Shown here in pieces: positions 20,628 through 28,403 of a stretch of DNA of 64,000 nucleotides. The DNA is from Roseiarcus sp963842835. Lineage in GTDB: Bacteria; Pseudomonadota; Alphaproteobacteria; Rhizobiales; Beijerinckiaceae. The notes beneath the pieces were generated by a model that searched no databases, was not told the origin of the DNA, and saw only the letters and a list, made by a program, of their open reading frames with translations. The stretch is from assembly GCA_963842835.1 (NCBI GenBank), contig CAWJIB010000009.1, forward strand, positions 310,001 through 374,000. The letters are read 5' to 3'. Both the position numbers and the translations under genes were made by a program. How positions within the stretch are numbered: position 1 is the stretch's first letter; each line of letters opens with the position of its first letter.

Positions 20628-21818
20628 TCAGGCCGCCCGCTCGATCGCCATCGCGGTCGCTTCGCCGCCGCCGATGCACAGCGAGGCGACGCCGCGATCG
20701 ACTCCGCGCGCCCACAAGGCCGCGAGCAGCGTCACGATTATGCGCGCGCCGGAAGCGCCGATGGGATGGCCGAGCGCGCAGGCGCCGCCGTTGACGTTGA
20801 CCTTGTCCTCGGGAAGCGAAAGATCGCGCATCGCCGCCATCGCGACGACGGCGAAGGCCTCGTTGATTTCGAACAGATCGACTGAAGCCGCGCTCCAGCC
20901 GGTCTTGTCGAACAGCCTGCGCATCGCGCCAATCGGCGCGGTGGGGAAATTCCTGGGCTCGGCGGCGTAAGTGGCGTGCGCGACGACAACGGCCAGCGGC
21001 TTGATCCCGCGCCGCTCCGCTTCGCTTCGTCGCATCATCGCCAGCGCCGCCGCGCCGTCGGAGATCGAGCTGGAATTGGCGGCGGTGACCGTGCCGCCCT
21101 CGCGGAAGGCGGGGCGCAGCAAGGGAATTTTCTCCGGCCGCGCCTTGGGCGGCTGCTCGTCCTCGGAGACCGTCGTTTCGCCTTTGCCCGACTTGATCGC
21201 GACGGGCTCGATCTCCGGGGCGAAATCGCCCGCGCGCATCGCCCGCGTCGCGCGCTCGAGCGAGCGCAGCGCGAAAGCGTCCTGCGCCTCGCGGGTGAAC
21301 TGATAATGCGCCGCGCAGTCCTCGGCGAAGGTTCCCATCAGGCGGCCCTTGTCGTAGGCGTCCTCCAGCCCGTCGAGGAACATGTGGTCGAGAACGCGGC
21401 CGTGGCCCATGCGATAGCCCGCGCGCGCGCGATCCAGGAGATACGGGGCGTTGCTCATGCTCTCCATGCCGCCGGCGACGACAATCTCAGCCGACCCCGC
21501 GCGCAATAGATCGTGGGCGAGCATCGCCGCCTTCATGCCCGAGCCGCACATCTTGTTGATCGTCGTCGCGCCGACCCCGATCGGCAGACCGGCGCCGAGC
21601 GCCGCCTGGCGCGCGGGGGCTTGGCCCAAGCCCGCCGGCAGAACGCAGCCCATCAGCGCCTCGCCGACGTCCTCGCCCTTCAGCCCAGCCCGCGCGAGCG
21701 CCGCGCGAATCGCCGTCGCGCCGAGCGTTGGCGCCGCGACGTCCTTCAAATCGCCGAGAAACCCGCCCATCGGCGTGCGCGCCGCGCCGACGATGACGAT
21801 TGCGTCGCTGTTGGACAT
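20628..21818 (-). CDS. Acetyl-CoA C-acetyltransferase (thiolase)
   Basis: This 396-residue thiolase joins two acetyl-CoA to acetoacetyl-CoA or cleaves beta-ketoacyl-CoA. The acyl-accepting Cys lies in INKMCGSGMKAAM (about residue 90), the His in CALGHPIGASGAR, and the second Cys in SLCIGGGEATAM. Start and length match the biosynthetic PhaA/AtoB group. No phaB or phaC lies beside it, so a role in polyhydroxybutyrate formation cannot be decided from context. Confidence 0.92.
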   Translation of the reverse strand: MSNSDAIVIVGAARTPMGGFLGDLKDVAAPTLGATAIRAALARAGLKGEDVGEALMGCVLPAGLGQAPARQAALGAGLPIGVGATTINKMCGSGMKAAMLAHDLLRAGSAEIVVAGGMESMSNAPYLLDRARAGYRMGHGRVLDHMFLDGLEDAYDKGRLMGTFAEDCAAHYQFTREAQDAFALRSLERATRAMRAGDFAPEIEPVAIKSGKGETTVSEDEQPPKARPEKIPLLRPAFREGGTVTAANSSSISDGAAALAMMRRSEAERRGIKPLAVVVAHATYAAEPRNFPTAPIGAMRRLFDKTGWSAASVDLFEINEAFAVVAMAAMRDLSLPEDKVNVNGGACALGHPIGASGARIIVTLLAALWARGVDRGVASLCIGGGEATAMAIERAA

Positions 21819-21943
21819 TTCTTTATCCCTTCCCCGTGAAGGCCTCGAACGCGATGGCGCGTTTCGGACGGACGTCTTCGAGCGACGGCCGCCCGCGCAG
21901 ATTGCGCGGCCCGAGGCGATCGATCAAGCCGGCGCGTGCGAGG

Positions 21944-22507
21944 TTACGCCGCCAGCGACTCGATCAGCGACCGCGCTTGCGGCCAGGCGCCGAAGCCGGC
22001 GTCGGCATTGATGTGGCCCGCCGGTCCGAGGTCGACGAATTGGCTCCCCCAGGCGCGCGCAAAATGCTGCGAACGCGCGATCGAGCACATGGGATCGTTG
22101 GAGCTCGCCACGACGATGGATTTCCACGGCAAGCGCTTCGACGGGATCGGCGCCCATCCCGCCAGCCGGACCATCCATGGCGGCGGCATGCCGGGAAGCG
22201 CCGCCTCCATGTCGGGCGGGGCGACGAGCAGCGCGCCGACGACTTTCGAGGACGACGCCGCTCCGGAGGCCCAATGGACGATCGTCATCGCGCCCGCGCT
22301 GTGGCCGACGAGAATCGAAGGCGAGTCCAGATTTTGCACCGCGCGATCCAAGGCTTTGACCCATTGCCCGCGCATGGGCCGGCTCCAATTTTCCTGGATG
22401 ACGCGAAGCGCCTTGTCGTGGGATTGCTCGAGCAGGGTCTGCCAGTGCTCCGGGCCGGAATTTCCATAGCCCGGCACGATGACCAAGGCGTGTTCGTCAA
22501 TGCTCAT
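21944..22507 (-). CDS. RBBP9/YdeN-family serine hydrolase
   Basis: This protein of about 187 residues has the DUF1234/RBBP9 alpha/beta-hydrolase fold. The N-terminal VIVPGYGNSGPEHWQ is the family hallmark. The nucleophile Ser is in ILVGHSAGAMTIVHW, an Asp lies in VVASSNDPMCS, and a His in GPAGHINADAGFG. The substrate is not known for most members. ATG at 22507 was chosen over a TTG at 22534. The insertion sequence lies just upstream, with only about 150 bases between, so its promoter region may have been altered by the insertion. Confidence 0.85.
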   Translation of the reverse strand: MSIDEHALVIVPGYGNSGPEHWQTLLEQSHDKALRVIQENWSRPMRGQWVKALDRAVQNLDSPSILVGHSAGAMTIVHWASGAASSSKVVGALLVAPPDMEAALPGMPPPWMVRLAGWAPIPSKRLPWKSIVVASSNDPMCSIARSQHFARAWGSQFVDLGPAGHINADAGFGAWPQARSLIESLAA

Positions 22508-22656
22508 TCCGTCGATCCGCGATTGGACTGCCAATTCTTGTTTTCACGATATCAGCCAAACTTCGCTTTCGATACGGCTGCGTCCGGCCGCTTGATCCAT
22601 TGAGATCGGGCAGGCAATCTCCGTCTTGCGGTTGCTGAAGCCGCTGAGCCATCCGT

Positions 22657-22680
22657 CATTGCTTCGCTCCGCTCGCAATG
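22657..22680. repeat. Short palindromic repeat at the IS left flank
   Basis: The sequence cattgcttcgctc...gctcgcaatg is an imperfect palindrome of the same kind as 128-201. It ends exactly where the insertion sequence begins. The last 9 bases (ctcgcaatg) are identical to the flank of the partial copy at the start of the window. Confidence 0.7.
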
Positions 22681-22685
22681 CTGGG

Positions 22686-22696
22686 TGGACGGCCCC
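22686..22696 (+). repeat. Left subterminal inverted repeat of the IS
   Basis: The sequence tggacggcccc is the exact reverse complement of 24071-24081. It starts 5 bases inside the inferred left end. Confidence 0.85.
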
Positions 22697-22762
22697 TGAC
22701 GGCATCGACGTGCCAAGCTGGTCGTTGTTGCGATTCGCCAACCAGCGATAGGAGCCGCCCAG

Positions 22763-23794
22763 ATGAACGCTATCACGATCGGTCTCGATTTGGCCAAGTC
22801 GGTTTTTCAAGTCCACGGCGAAGGCGCCAAGGGCGAGATCGTCTTTCAGAAAAAGCTTCGTCGCGCGCAGCTCGAAGCGTTCTTCAGCAAGCAGCCGCGC
22901 TGCACGGTTGGGTTGGAGGCTTGCGGCTCGGCGCATTATTGGGGCCGCGCCTTGCGCGCGCTCGGGCATGAGGTTCGCTTAATTCCGGCGGCCTATGTGA
23001 AGCCCTTTGTTCGGCGCAATAAAACCGACGCCCGCGATGCGGCGGCGATTTGCGCGGCGATGGGTCGCGCGGACATGCGTTACGTGGCAATCAAGAGCGT
23101 CGAGCAACAGGCGATGCGGGCGGTCGAGCGCGGACGCGAGCTTTTGATCAAGCAGCGGACTCAGCTTTCCAACTGCTTACGCGGTTTGCTCGCCGAGATG
23201 GGGATTATCGCGGCGCAAGGCCGGTTGGGCTTTGCCGAGTTGCGAGAGTTGGTTCGGGTAGGCGATGCGCGCGTGCCGGCGCCGCTGAGGGCGACGCTGG
23301 AAGCGCTGGGCCGGCAGATCGATAGTCTGGCCGGGGATATCGACGAGCTCGAGGCGCGGATACTGGCGGCGGCCAAGGAGAACCCGGACATGCGGCGTCT
23401 ATGCGCGATCCCCGGCGTCGGCGCCATCACGGCGCACGCCATTGTCGCGGCGATCGGCGACGGAAAGCGTTTCGATTCGGCGCGCGATTTCGCCGCCTGG
23501 GCGGGACTGACGCCGCGCGAGAGTTCGAGCGGGGGTAAGACGACAAAGCTCGGCATCACCCGGCAAGGGGAGCGGCGGCTGCGCTCGCTGCTGGCGTTGG
23601 GCGCCAGCACGATCATGCGCGGCGCGCGCGCCAACACGGGCCGCGCCACCGAGTGGCAGCGCGCCATCCTCGCCCGTCGCCCGGTCAAGGTCGCCGTGCT
23701 GGCGCAGGCGGCCAAAACCGCCCGGATCGCCTGGGCTGTTTTGACTTCGGGCGAGGCCTATCGGCGGCCCGCGGCGCAAGCCAAGGCGGCGTGA
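22763..23794 (+). CDS. IS110-family transposase (DEDD recombinase)
   Basis: This 343-residue protein has an N-terminal RuvC-like DEDD_Tnp_IS110 domain (Asp9 in ITIGLDLAKS; Glu in VGLEACGSAHYW; Asp in KTDARDAAAICAA), a central coiled region (about 150-210) and a C-terminal Transposase_20 domain. The latter has the helix-hairpin-helix CAIPGVGAITAHAIVAAIGD and then FAAWAGLTPRESSSGGKTT, which contains the serine cluster expected to give the recombination nucleophile. The frame is intact and of usual length. Recent work shows that IS110-family recombinases use an element-encoded guide RNA; a candidate lies downstream at 23900-24030. Confidence 0.95.
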   Translation: MNAITIGLDLAKSVFQVHGEGAKGEIVFQKKLRRAQLEAFFSKQPRCTVGLEACGSAHYWGRALRALGHEVRLIPAAYVKPFVRRNKTDARDAAAICAAMGRADMRYVAIKSVEQQAMRAVERGRELLIKQRTQLSNCLRGLLAEMGIIAAQGRLGFAELRELVRVGDARVPAPLRATLEALGRQIDSLAGDIDELEARILAAAKENPDMRRLCAIPGVGAITAHAIVAAIGDGKRFDSARDFAAWAGLTPRESSSGGKTTKLGITRQGERRLRSLLALGASTIMRGARANTGRATEWQRAILARRPVKVAVLAQAAKTARIAWAVLTSGEAYRRPAAQAKAA

Positions 23795-23899
23795 GAAAAA
23801 TGTAGAGCCAAGGCCAGACAACCCCTTTCCGGCCAGGCGGCGACGCAGGGTCGGAGACGAAGCAAGGAGCAAACGGTAGCGACGGCAAAAAGGTCAGGA

Positions 23900-24030
23900 C
23901 CTGGGTTGGGACACTCCGAACCGTCATCGCGCCTCAAAAGCGCGCCGCAATGCAGGGAGCCCAATCCGCGAAACCCATCGGGGCCAGCGGTCATGAACCG
24001 CGTCAAAAGGCCGAATACATGACCGCTCCA
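23900..24030 (+). ncRNA. Candidate bridge RNA (seekRNA) of the IS
   Basis: A first stem (TTGGG 23906-23910 with CCCAA 23960-23964) encloses two guide-like segments either side of a 5-bp hairpin (23928-23932 with 23940-23944). CCGTCAT (23921-23927) is the reverse complement of the right chromosomal flank ATGACGG at 24085-24091. CGCAATG (23946-23952) is identical to the left flank at 22674-22680. A second stem of 10 perfect pairs follows (AGCGGTCATG 23986-23995 with CATGACCGCT 24018-24027). It ends in ATACATGAC, which recurs exactly at the right end of the element (24081-24089). The design fits the target and donor loops of bridge RNAs. The exact ends of the transcript are not known. Confidence 0.6.
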
Positions 24031-24070
24031 GACTTCAAGCCGAAGCCGCTGAAAAATGCCTTGCAACGAG

Positions 24071-24081
24071 GGGGCCGTCCA
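24071..24081 (+). repeat. Right subterminal inverted repeat of the IS
   Basis: The sequence ggggccgtcca pairs perfectly with 22686-22696 and ends 3 bases inside the inferred right end. The stretch 23795-24189 holds no gene: it contains the guide-RNA candidate, this repeat and about 100 bases of chromosomal spacer before the next gene. Confidence 0.85.
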
Positions 24082-24189
24082 TACATGACGGCTCGTCGTT
24101 TCCCTTTTTTCGCCGACAAGCCCTAAGTCCGCCCCTTCCCCCCGGCCCCGCCATTGCTCCCCGCCGCGCGCCGCGCGTAATGTGCCGCG

Positions 24190-25008
24190 ATGAAGCTCAC
24201 AAAAGAAGAAATCGAGCGCTATTCGCGCCAGATCGTATTGCGCGGCGTCGGCGGGCCGGGGCAGGTCAAGCTCCGGGCGGCGCGGGCGTTGGCGATCGGC
24301 GCGGGCGGGCTCGGCTCGCCGGCGCTGCAATATCTCGCCGGCGCCGGCGTCGGCTGCATCGGAATCGTCGACGACGACGTGGTGGCGCTGTCCAATCTGC
24401 ACCGCCAGGTGCTGCACGCGACCGCCGACGTCGGGCGGAGAAAAGTCGACAGCGCCGAGGAGGCGATCGCCCGCATCAATCCGCACGTCCGGGTCGAAAA
24501 GATCGCCCGGCGCCTCGACGTCGACAATGCGCGCGCGATCGTCGCGGACTACGATATCGTCCTCGACGGCTCCGACAATTTCGCCACTCGCTACGCCGTT
24601 TCCGACGCCTGCTTCTTCGAGCGCAAGCCCCTGGTGACGGCCGCGATCGGCGAATTTGACGGCACGCTGACGACGTTGAAGCCCTACGAGCGGGACGCCG
24701 AGGGCGCGCTCAATCCGACCTACCGCTGCCTCTTCCCCGAGGCGCCGCCGCCGGGAACGATTCCGGCCTGCGCGGAGGCGGGCGTGCTCGGCGCGCTTGC
24801 CGGCGTTCTCGGCTCGCTGATGGCGCTCGAAGCGATTCGCGAGATCGTCGGCGGCTTCGGCGAGGGCGATCGCGGCCTCGTGGGACGGCTGCTAATGATC
24901 GATACGCGCGCGATGCGCTTCGAGACGCTGACCTACGCCTGGGACGAGACCAACCCGCTCAGCGGGCGGCCGCGGGACGGCAAGACTTTCTTATCGTCGG
25001 CGCGCTAA
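24190..25008 (+). CDS. MoeB/ThiF-family adenylyltransferase
   Basis: This 272-residue E1-like enzyme should adenylate the C-terminal glycine of a ubiquitin-like sulfur carrier (MoaD for molybdopterin or ThiS for thiamine). ATP-binding residues lie in AIGAGGLGSPALQYLAGAGV, with VDDDVVALSNLHRQVLH and the DGSDNFATRY loop following. The conserved Cys is in TIPACAEAGVLG. The zinc site of E. coli MoeB is degraded: the first pair reads TYRC instead of CYRC, and the C-terminal CxxC is absent (NPLSGRPRD). The nearby molybdenum formate dehydrogenase makes a MoeB role attractive, but this is inference. Confidence 0.85.
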   Translation: MKLTKEEIERYSRQIVLRGVGGPGQVKLRAARALAIGAGGLGSPALQYLAGAGVGCIGIVDDDVVALSNLHRQVLHATADVGRRKVDSAEEAIARINPHVRVEKIARRLDVDNARAIVADYDIVLDGSDNFATRYAVSDACFFERKPLVTAAIGEFDGTLTTLKPYERDAEGALNPTYRCLFPEAPPPGTIPACAEAGVLGALAGVLGSLMALEAIREIVGGFGEGDRGLVGRLLMIDTRAMRFETLTYAWDETNPLSGRPRDGKTFLSSAR

Positions 25009-25082
25009 CGAGAAGGGGCCGATCCGGCGGGGCCGGGCGGCTCAGCGAGCGTTTCCCGCTCGCCCCAATCGGACGCCAAGGG

Positions 25083-26534
25083 ATGATCGTCGGCCTCGCG
25101 TTCGTCTCGAACGCCCTCTTCAATTTCCTCGTCGCGCTGCTGGTGGCGAAGTTTCTCGGGCCCGCCGAATACGGGCGTTTCGCCATCGCCTGGGCGGGCG
25201 CGGTTCTCGTCAACACCGCGGGCTTCGATTGGCTGCGCCTGTCGGCGGTGCGGTTCTATTCGCAGCGCGTGCGCGTTGAGCGGCCGGCGGTGCGCGCCAC
25301 GATCGACGGCTGCTTCGCCGCGCTCGCGAGCGTCGTCGCGCTCGGCGCGCTGACGCTCGCGCTCAGCGGCGTCGATCTGCCGCTCTCGCCGGGCCTCGTC
25401 GCGATGGCCGCGCTGACCGGCGTGGCGAGCGGCCTCTACGACTTGCGCACCGCGCTCGCCCGCGCGCGCTTCTTCGACCGTGCCTATATCGCGATTGTCG
25501 TCGTCAAGAACGGCCTCGGCCTGGTTCTGACAGTCGGCGGCGCGCTGCTGTTCGGTTCGGCGACGATCGCGCTCGCCGGCGCGTGTCTCAGCATCGGCGC
25601 GGCGATGGCGGCGACCTATCGCGATTTGCGCGATCCTGACGCGCGCTTGCGTCTGGCCGAGCCGGCGCTGGCCTGGACCTATTTCGGCTACGCCGCGCCG
25701 TTCATCGTCTCCTCCGTGCTGTTCCAGCTGATCCCGTTCGCCGGGCGCATCCTCGCGGGCGCGCTCTATGGTTACGACGAGGCGGGGCAATTCTCGCTCG
25801 CCAACGACATCGGCGTGCGCGTGCTGGCGGCGATCGCCTCGGCGCTGGACGTTTCCCTGTTTCAGTACGCGGTGCGCGCGGAGGAGAGGGACGGCGCGGA
25901 GGCCGCGCGCGCGCAATTGGCCGACAATATGGCGCTGGTCGTCGCCGTCATTCTGCCGGCCGCCGCGGGGCTCTGGCTGTGCCTGCCCAGTATCGAGGCG
26001 CTGATCGCGCCGCCGGCCTATCGCGGACCGTTTGCGGCTTATCTCGCGCCGATGCTGCCGGGGCTCGCCGCGTTCACGCTGATGATGTACGCGGTCGCGC
26101 CGATTTTTCAGATCGCCAAGCGCACCGCGCCGATGATCGTCGCGGCGCTCGCGGCGCTCGGCGCGCTGGCGACGCTGATCGCGCTTCTGCCGCGCGTCGG
26201 GGGCGGACATTGGCTCGCCCTCGCGCAGAGCGGCGCGCTCGTCGTCGGCCTCGGCGTCGCCCTTCTCTTCGCCTGGGCCGCGCGCCCGCGATGGCCGCGC
26301 GCGCGCGATCTCTTGGGCGCCTTGGCCGCGACCGGCGCGATGGCGCTCGCGCTGTGGCCGCTTAGCTCTCACGCGCCCGGCGTGACGCTGCTCGCCGCCC
26401 AAACGACGCTCGGCGCGGCGCTCTACGGCGCCCTGGCCTGGACCTTCGACATCGCGCGGCTGCGCGGACGCCTGAAGGCGATGTTCGGGCCGCGCGGCGC
26501 CGCAGCGGAGACGGGGCCGACCAAGAATTCCTGA
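25083..26534 (+). CDS. Polysaccharide flippase-like membrane protein
   Basis: This 483-residue protein has about 12-14 hydrophobic segments along its whole length and an N-terminal VAKFLGPAEYGRFAIAWAGA, as in the oligosaccharide flippases (Wzx/RfbX, MATE-like superfamily). It probably moves lipid-linked sugar units across the inner membrane. No glycosyltransferase genes flank it, so its substrate is unknown. It follows the MoeB-like gene by 74 bases. Confidence 0.75.
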   Translation: MIVGLAFVSNALFNFLVALLVAKFLGPAEYGRFAIAWAGAVLVNTAGFDWLRLSAVRFYSQRVRVERPAVRATIDGCFAALASVVALGALTLALSGVDLPLSPGLVAMAALTGVASGLYDLRTALARARFFDRAYIAIVVVKNGLGLVLTVGGALLFGSATIALAGACLSIGAAMAATYRDLRDPDARLRLAEPALAWTYFGYAAPFIVSSVLFQLIPFAGRILAGALYGYDEAGQFSLANDIGVRVLAAIASALDVSLFQYAVRAEERDGAEAARAQLADNMALVVAVILPAAAGLWLCLPSIEALIAPPAYRGPFAAYLAPMLPGLAAFTLMMYAVAPIFQIAKRTAPMIVAALAALGALATLIALLPRVGGGHWLALAQSGALVVGLGVALLFAWAARPRWPRARDLLGALAATGAMALALWPLSSHAPGVTLLAAQTTLGAALYGALAWTFDIARLRGRLKAMFGPRGAAAETGPTKNS

Positions 26535-26668
26535 CGAATTTCCTTGGTCAATATTCCTTAATCATAGTTCGTTGCTTTCCGATAACCATCGCTCGAGACT
26601 TGCGACGCGTTCATGTTGTTTTCGCGTATGCTTACTCTCGTGCGGCGTCGCCGCGGCAGGAGTTTGTC

Positions 26669-27412
26669 ATGCGGCGCGCTTCCCGCTTTCTCGTTCCCGC
26701 GTTCCTGAGCGTTTCGGCCCTCGCGGTCGGCGTCGCCGAGGCGTCGGCGGCGACCGCGAACAATCTCGTCATCCCCGGAATGGGCCCGCCGCCGGCGCCC
26801 CAGCCGACGAGCGGCGGATTGGGCGGCGGCTTCATCGAATTCATCCTGACGGGGCAGACCGGCGAATCGCGCCCGGCTCCGCAAGCCTCCGCTGCTCCCC
26901 CGCCGGCCGCCAACCAAGCCGTCGCCGCGCTGACGCCGCCCACGCCGGGGGAAGTCGAGGCGAGGCCCAGCGACGAGTTTCTGCGCCGCGAGGTCGATTA
27001 TTCCGGCCCGGAGCAGCCCGGCACGATCGTCATCGACACGCCGAACAAGTTTCTGTTCCTGGTGTTGCCGCACGGCCGCGCGATCCGCTATGGCGTCGGC
27101 GTCGGCCGGCCAGGCTTCGAATGGTCCGGCGTCAAGACGATCACCCGCAAGGCCGAATGGCCGGGCTGGACGCCGCCGCCGCAAATGATGCTGCGCCGGC
27201 CGGACCTGCCGAGCCATATGGACGGCGGGCCGGAAAACCCGCTCGGGGCGCGCGCGCTCTATCTCGGTTCGTCGATGTTTCGCATCCACGGCACCAACGA
27301 GCCCTCGACGATCGGCCAGAACGTCTCCTCGGGCTGCATCCGCATGATGAACGAGGACGTGATCGACCTCTACGATCGCGTCCCCGTGGGCGCGAAAGTG
27401 ATCGTGATGTAG
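26669..27412 (+). CDS. Periplasmic L,D-transpeptidase (YkuD domain)
   Basis: This protein of about 247 residues has a signal peptide (MRRASRFLVPAFLSVSALAV..ASA) and a Pro-rich linker. The YkuD catalytic domain at about 110-247 has the motif FRIHGTNEP...SSGCIRMMNED with catalytic Cys. It makes 3-3 crosslinks in peptidoglycan or attaches proteins to it. ATG at 26669 was chosen because caggag lies 7 bases upstream and a signal peptide follows directly. Several paralogues per genome are usual in Rhizobiales. Confidence 0.9.
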   Translation: MRRASRFLVPAFLSVSALAVGVAEASAATANNLVIPGMGPPPAPQPTSGGLGGGFIEFILTGQTGESRPAPQASAAPPPAANQAVAALTPPTPGEVEARPSDEFLRREVDYSGPEQPGTIVIDTPNKFLFLVLPHGRAIRYGVGVGRPGFEWSGVKTITRKAEWPGWTPPPQMMLRRPDLPSHMDGGPENPLGARALYLGSSMFRIHGTNEPSTIGQNVSSGCIRMMNEDVIDLYDRVPVGAKVIVM

Positions 27413-27420
27413 GGGCGAAC

Positions 27421-27449
27421 CGGCCGCTTCGGCAAATGCGAGGCGGCCG
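27421..27449. terminator. Hairpin between convergent genes
   Basis: A 7-bp stem cggccgc / gcggccg with a 15-base loop lies in the 52-base gap between the L,D-transpeptidase gene and the convergent DUF2076 gene. No T tract follows, so the terminator role is a guess from position. Confidence 0.35.
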
Positions 27450-27464
27450 ATTCTCCGTTCGGCG

Positions 27465-28181
27465 TCAGCTGTCGAAACCGCCGGCGTCCGAGCCGCCGTC
27501 GTCATAGCCGGCGTCCTGCGCGTCGTCCTGGTCCTGATCCATGTCCTGCAGCACGTCCTCGGCGTGCTGGCCGGCCGGATCGGGCGCGTTTTCGTAGAAA
27601 TTGTTGATCGTCTCGCCGCCGCCGAACATTCCCGCGGAATGGCCGCCGAACAGGCCGCCTCGCCCGCCGATCAGGCTCTCCAGCGTATTGGCGAGCATCA
27701 TCCCGCCGGCGACGCCCGCCGCCGTGGTCATCGCGTTGGCGAGGAAGCCGCCGCCGGCCGCAGGCGCGGGAGGCGCTCCCCAAGGGCCGGCCGGCGGCGG
27801 GGGAGCATAAGCGGGCTGACGAAGGCCGGCCGGGTCGGCTCCTGGCGCGCGCCGGTAGGCGCTCGCGTCATAGCCGGCGGCTGGGGCGGGGGTCGGCGAA
27901 GCGCCGCCGAACAGCGTCTTGCCGAGATTGCCGAGGAAGCTCGTCTCTTGCGGCGGCGCGGCGGCGGCGGCCCGCGATTCGAGTTCGGCGATGCGCTGCG
28001 CGGCCGCCTCCAGCGCATGCTGCTGCACGAGCGTGGTCTGCGCGAGAACATAGGGCGCGTAGGGCTGGGCGCGCACCGCTTCGGCGATGAAGGCTTCCGC
28101 CTCGGGGTCGCGGCCGCCCGCCGCGGTCGCGCGAACGCGCTCGAAGAGGTCCGCCAGTAATTGGCGTTCTTGGGGGGTCAT
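27465..28181 (-). CDS. DUF2076-family protein
   Basis: This protein of about 238 residues begins MTPQERQLLADLFERVR, the family hallmark, with a helical N-terminal region (1-80). Then come a Pro/Ala/Gly-rich middle, a glycine-rich hydrophobic stretch (FLANAMTTAAGVAGGMMLAN) and an acidic Asp/Gln-rich tail. The family is widespread in proteobacteria and resembles periplasmic ligand-binding sensor-like proteins, but its function is not established. The start at 28181 has ggag 8 bases upstream. Confidence 0.8.
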   Translation of the reverse strand: MTPQERQLLADLFERVRATAAGGRDPEAEAFIAEAVRAQPYAPYVLAQTTLVQQHALEAAAQRIAELESRAAAAAPPQETSFLGNLGKTLFGGASPTPAPAAGYDASAYRRAPGADPAGLRQPAYAPPPPAGPWGAPPAPAAGGGFLANAMTTAAGVAGGMMLANTLESLIGGRGGLFGGHSAGMFGGGETINNFYENAPDPAGQHAEDVLQDMDQDQDDAQDAGYDDGGSDAGGFDS

Positions 28182-28335
28182 GAAAATCTCCGTTTCGGGC
28201 CGATCGGCCCAGGTCCGGCATATGGGCGAGGAATGCGACCGATCCAAGATGGCGCGTCGACAAATCCTTGGCGGACCGAGACGCCCGGCGACTTTACTCG
28301 CCGGTCCTGATCGCGTAGTCCATACGCGCAATGAG

Positions 28336-28377
28336 CCCCGGTCCAGCCCATTGTCGCTGGCGCCGGGGTTTTGTTTT
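28336..28377 (+). terminator. Strong hairpin with T tract just upstream of purA
   Basis: Nested stems CCCCGG (28336-28341) with CCGGGG (28363-28368), and CCAGC (28343-28347) with GCTGG (28356-28360), are followed by TTTTGTTTT (28369-28377). It ends 26 bases before the purA start codon. It has the form of an intrinsic terminator in a leader. It could be an attenuator of purA, or the terminator of a small RNA encoded before it. Confidence 0.6.
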
Positions 28378-28403
28378 CATGGCGTTGAGAGGATCGAGCG
28401 GCG

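Larger units (their letters stand above)
22681..24084 (+). mobile_element. Complete IS110-family element, IS1111 type, about 1.4 kb
   Basis: The element has one transposase gene, a short left non-coding end (82 bases) and a long right non-coding end (290 bases). Perfect 11-bp inverted repeats lie slightly inside the ends: tggacggcccc at 22686-22696 and ggggccgtcca at 24071-24081. Subterminal repeats and a long 3-prime non-coding end are hallmarks of the IS1111 subgroup. The left limit is fixed by identity with the partial copy at 1-127. The right limit at 24084 is inferred from the flanking ATG on both sides (22678-22680 and 24085-24087). Confidence 0.85.

Noticed and set aside
21823..21943. 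Open stretch between the RBBP9-like gene and the thiolase, ending GRPSLEDVRPKRAIAFEAF
   Set aside because: It reads like a protein tail, but there is no start and no family that I recognise; too little to list as a gene.
23885..24030. Direct repeat ATACATGAC (24016-24024 and 24081-24089) as a target duplication
   Set aside because: One copy lies inside the element, so it is better explained as part of the guide RNA that mirrors the right end than as a duplicated target.
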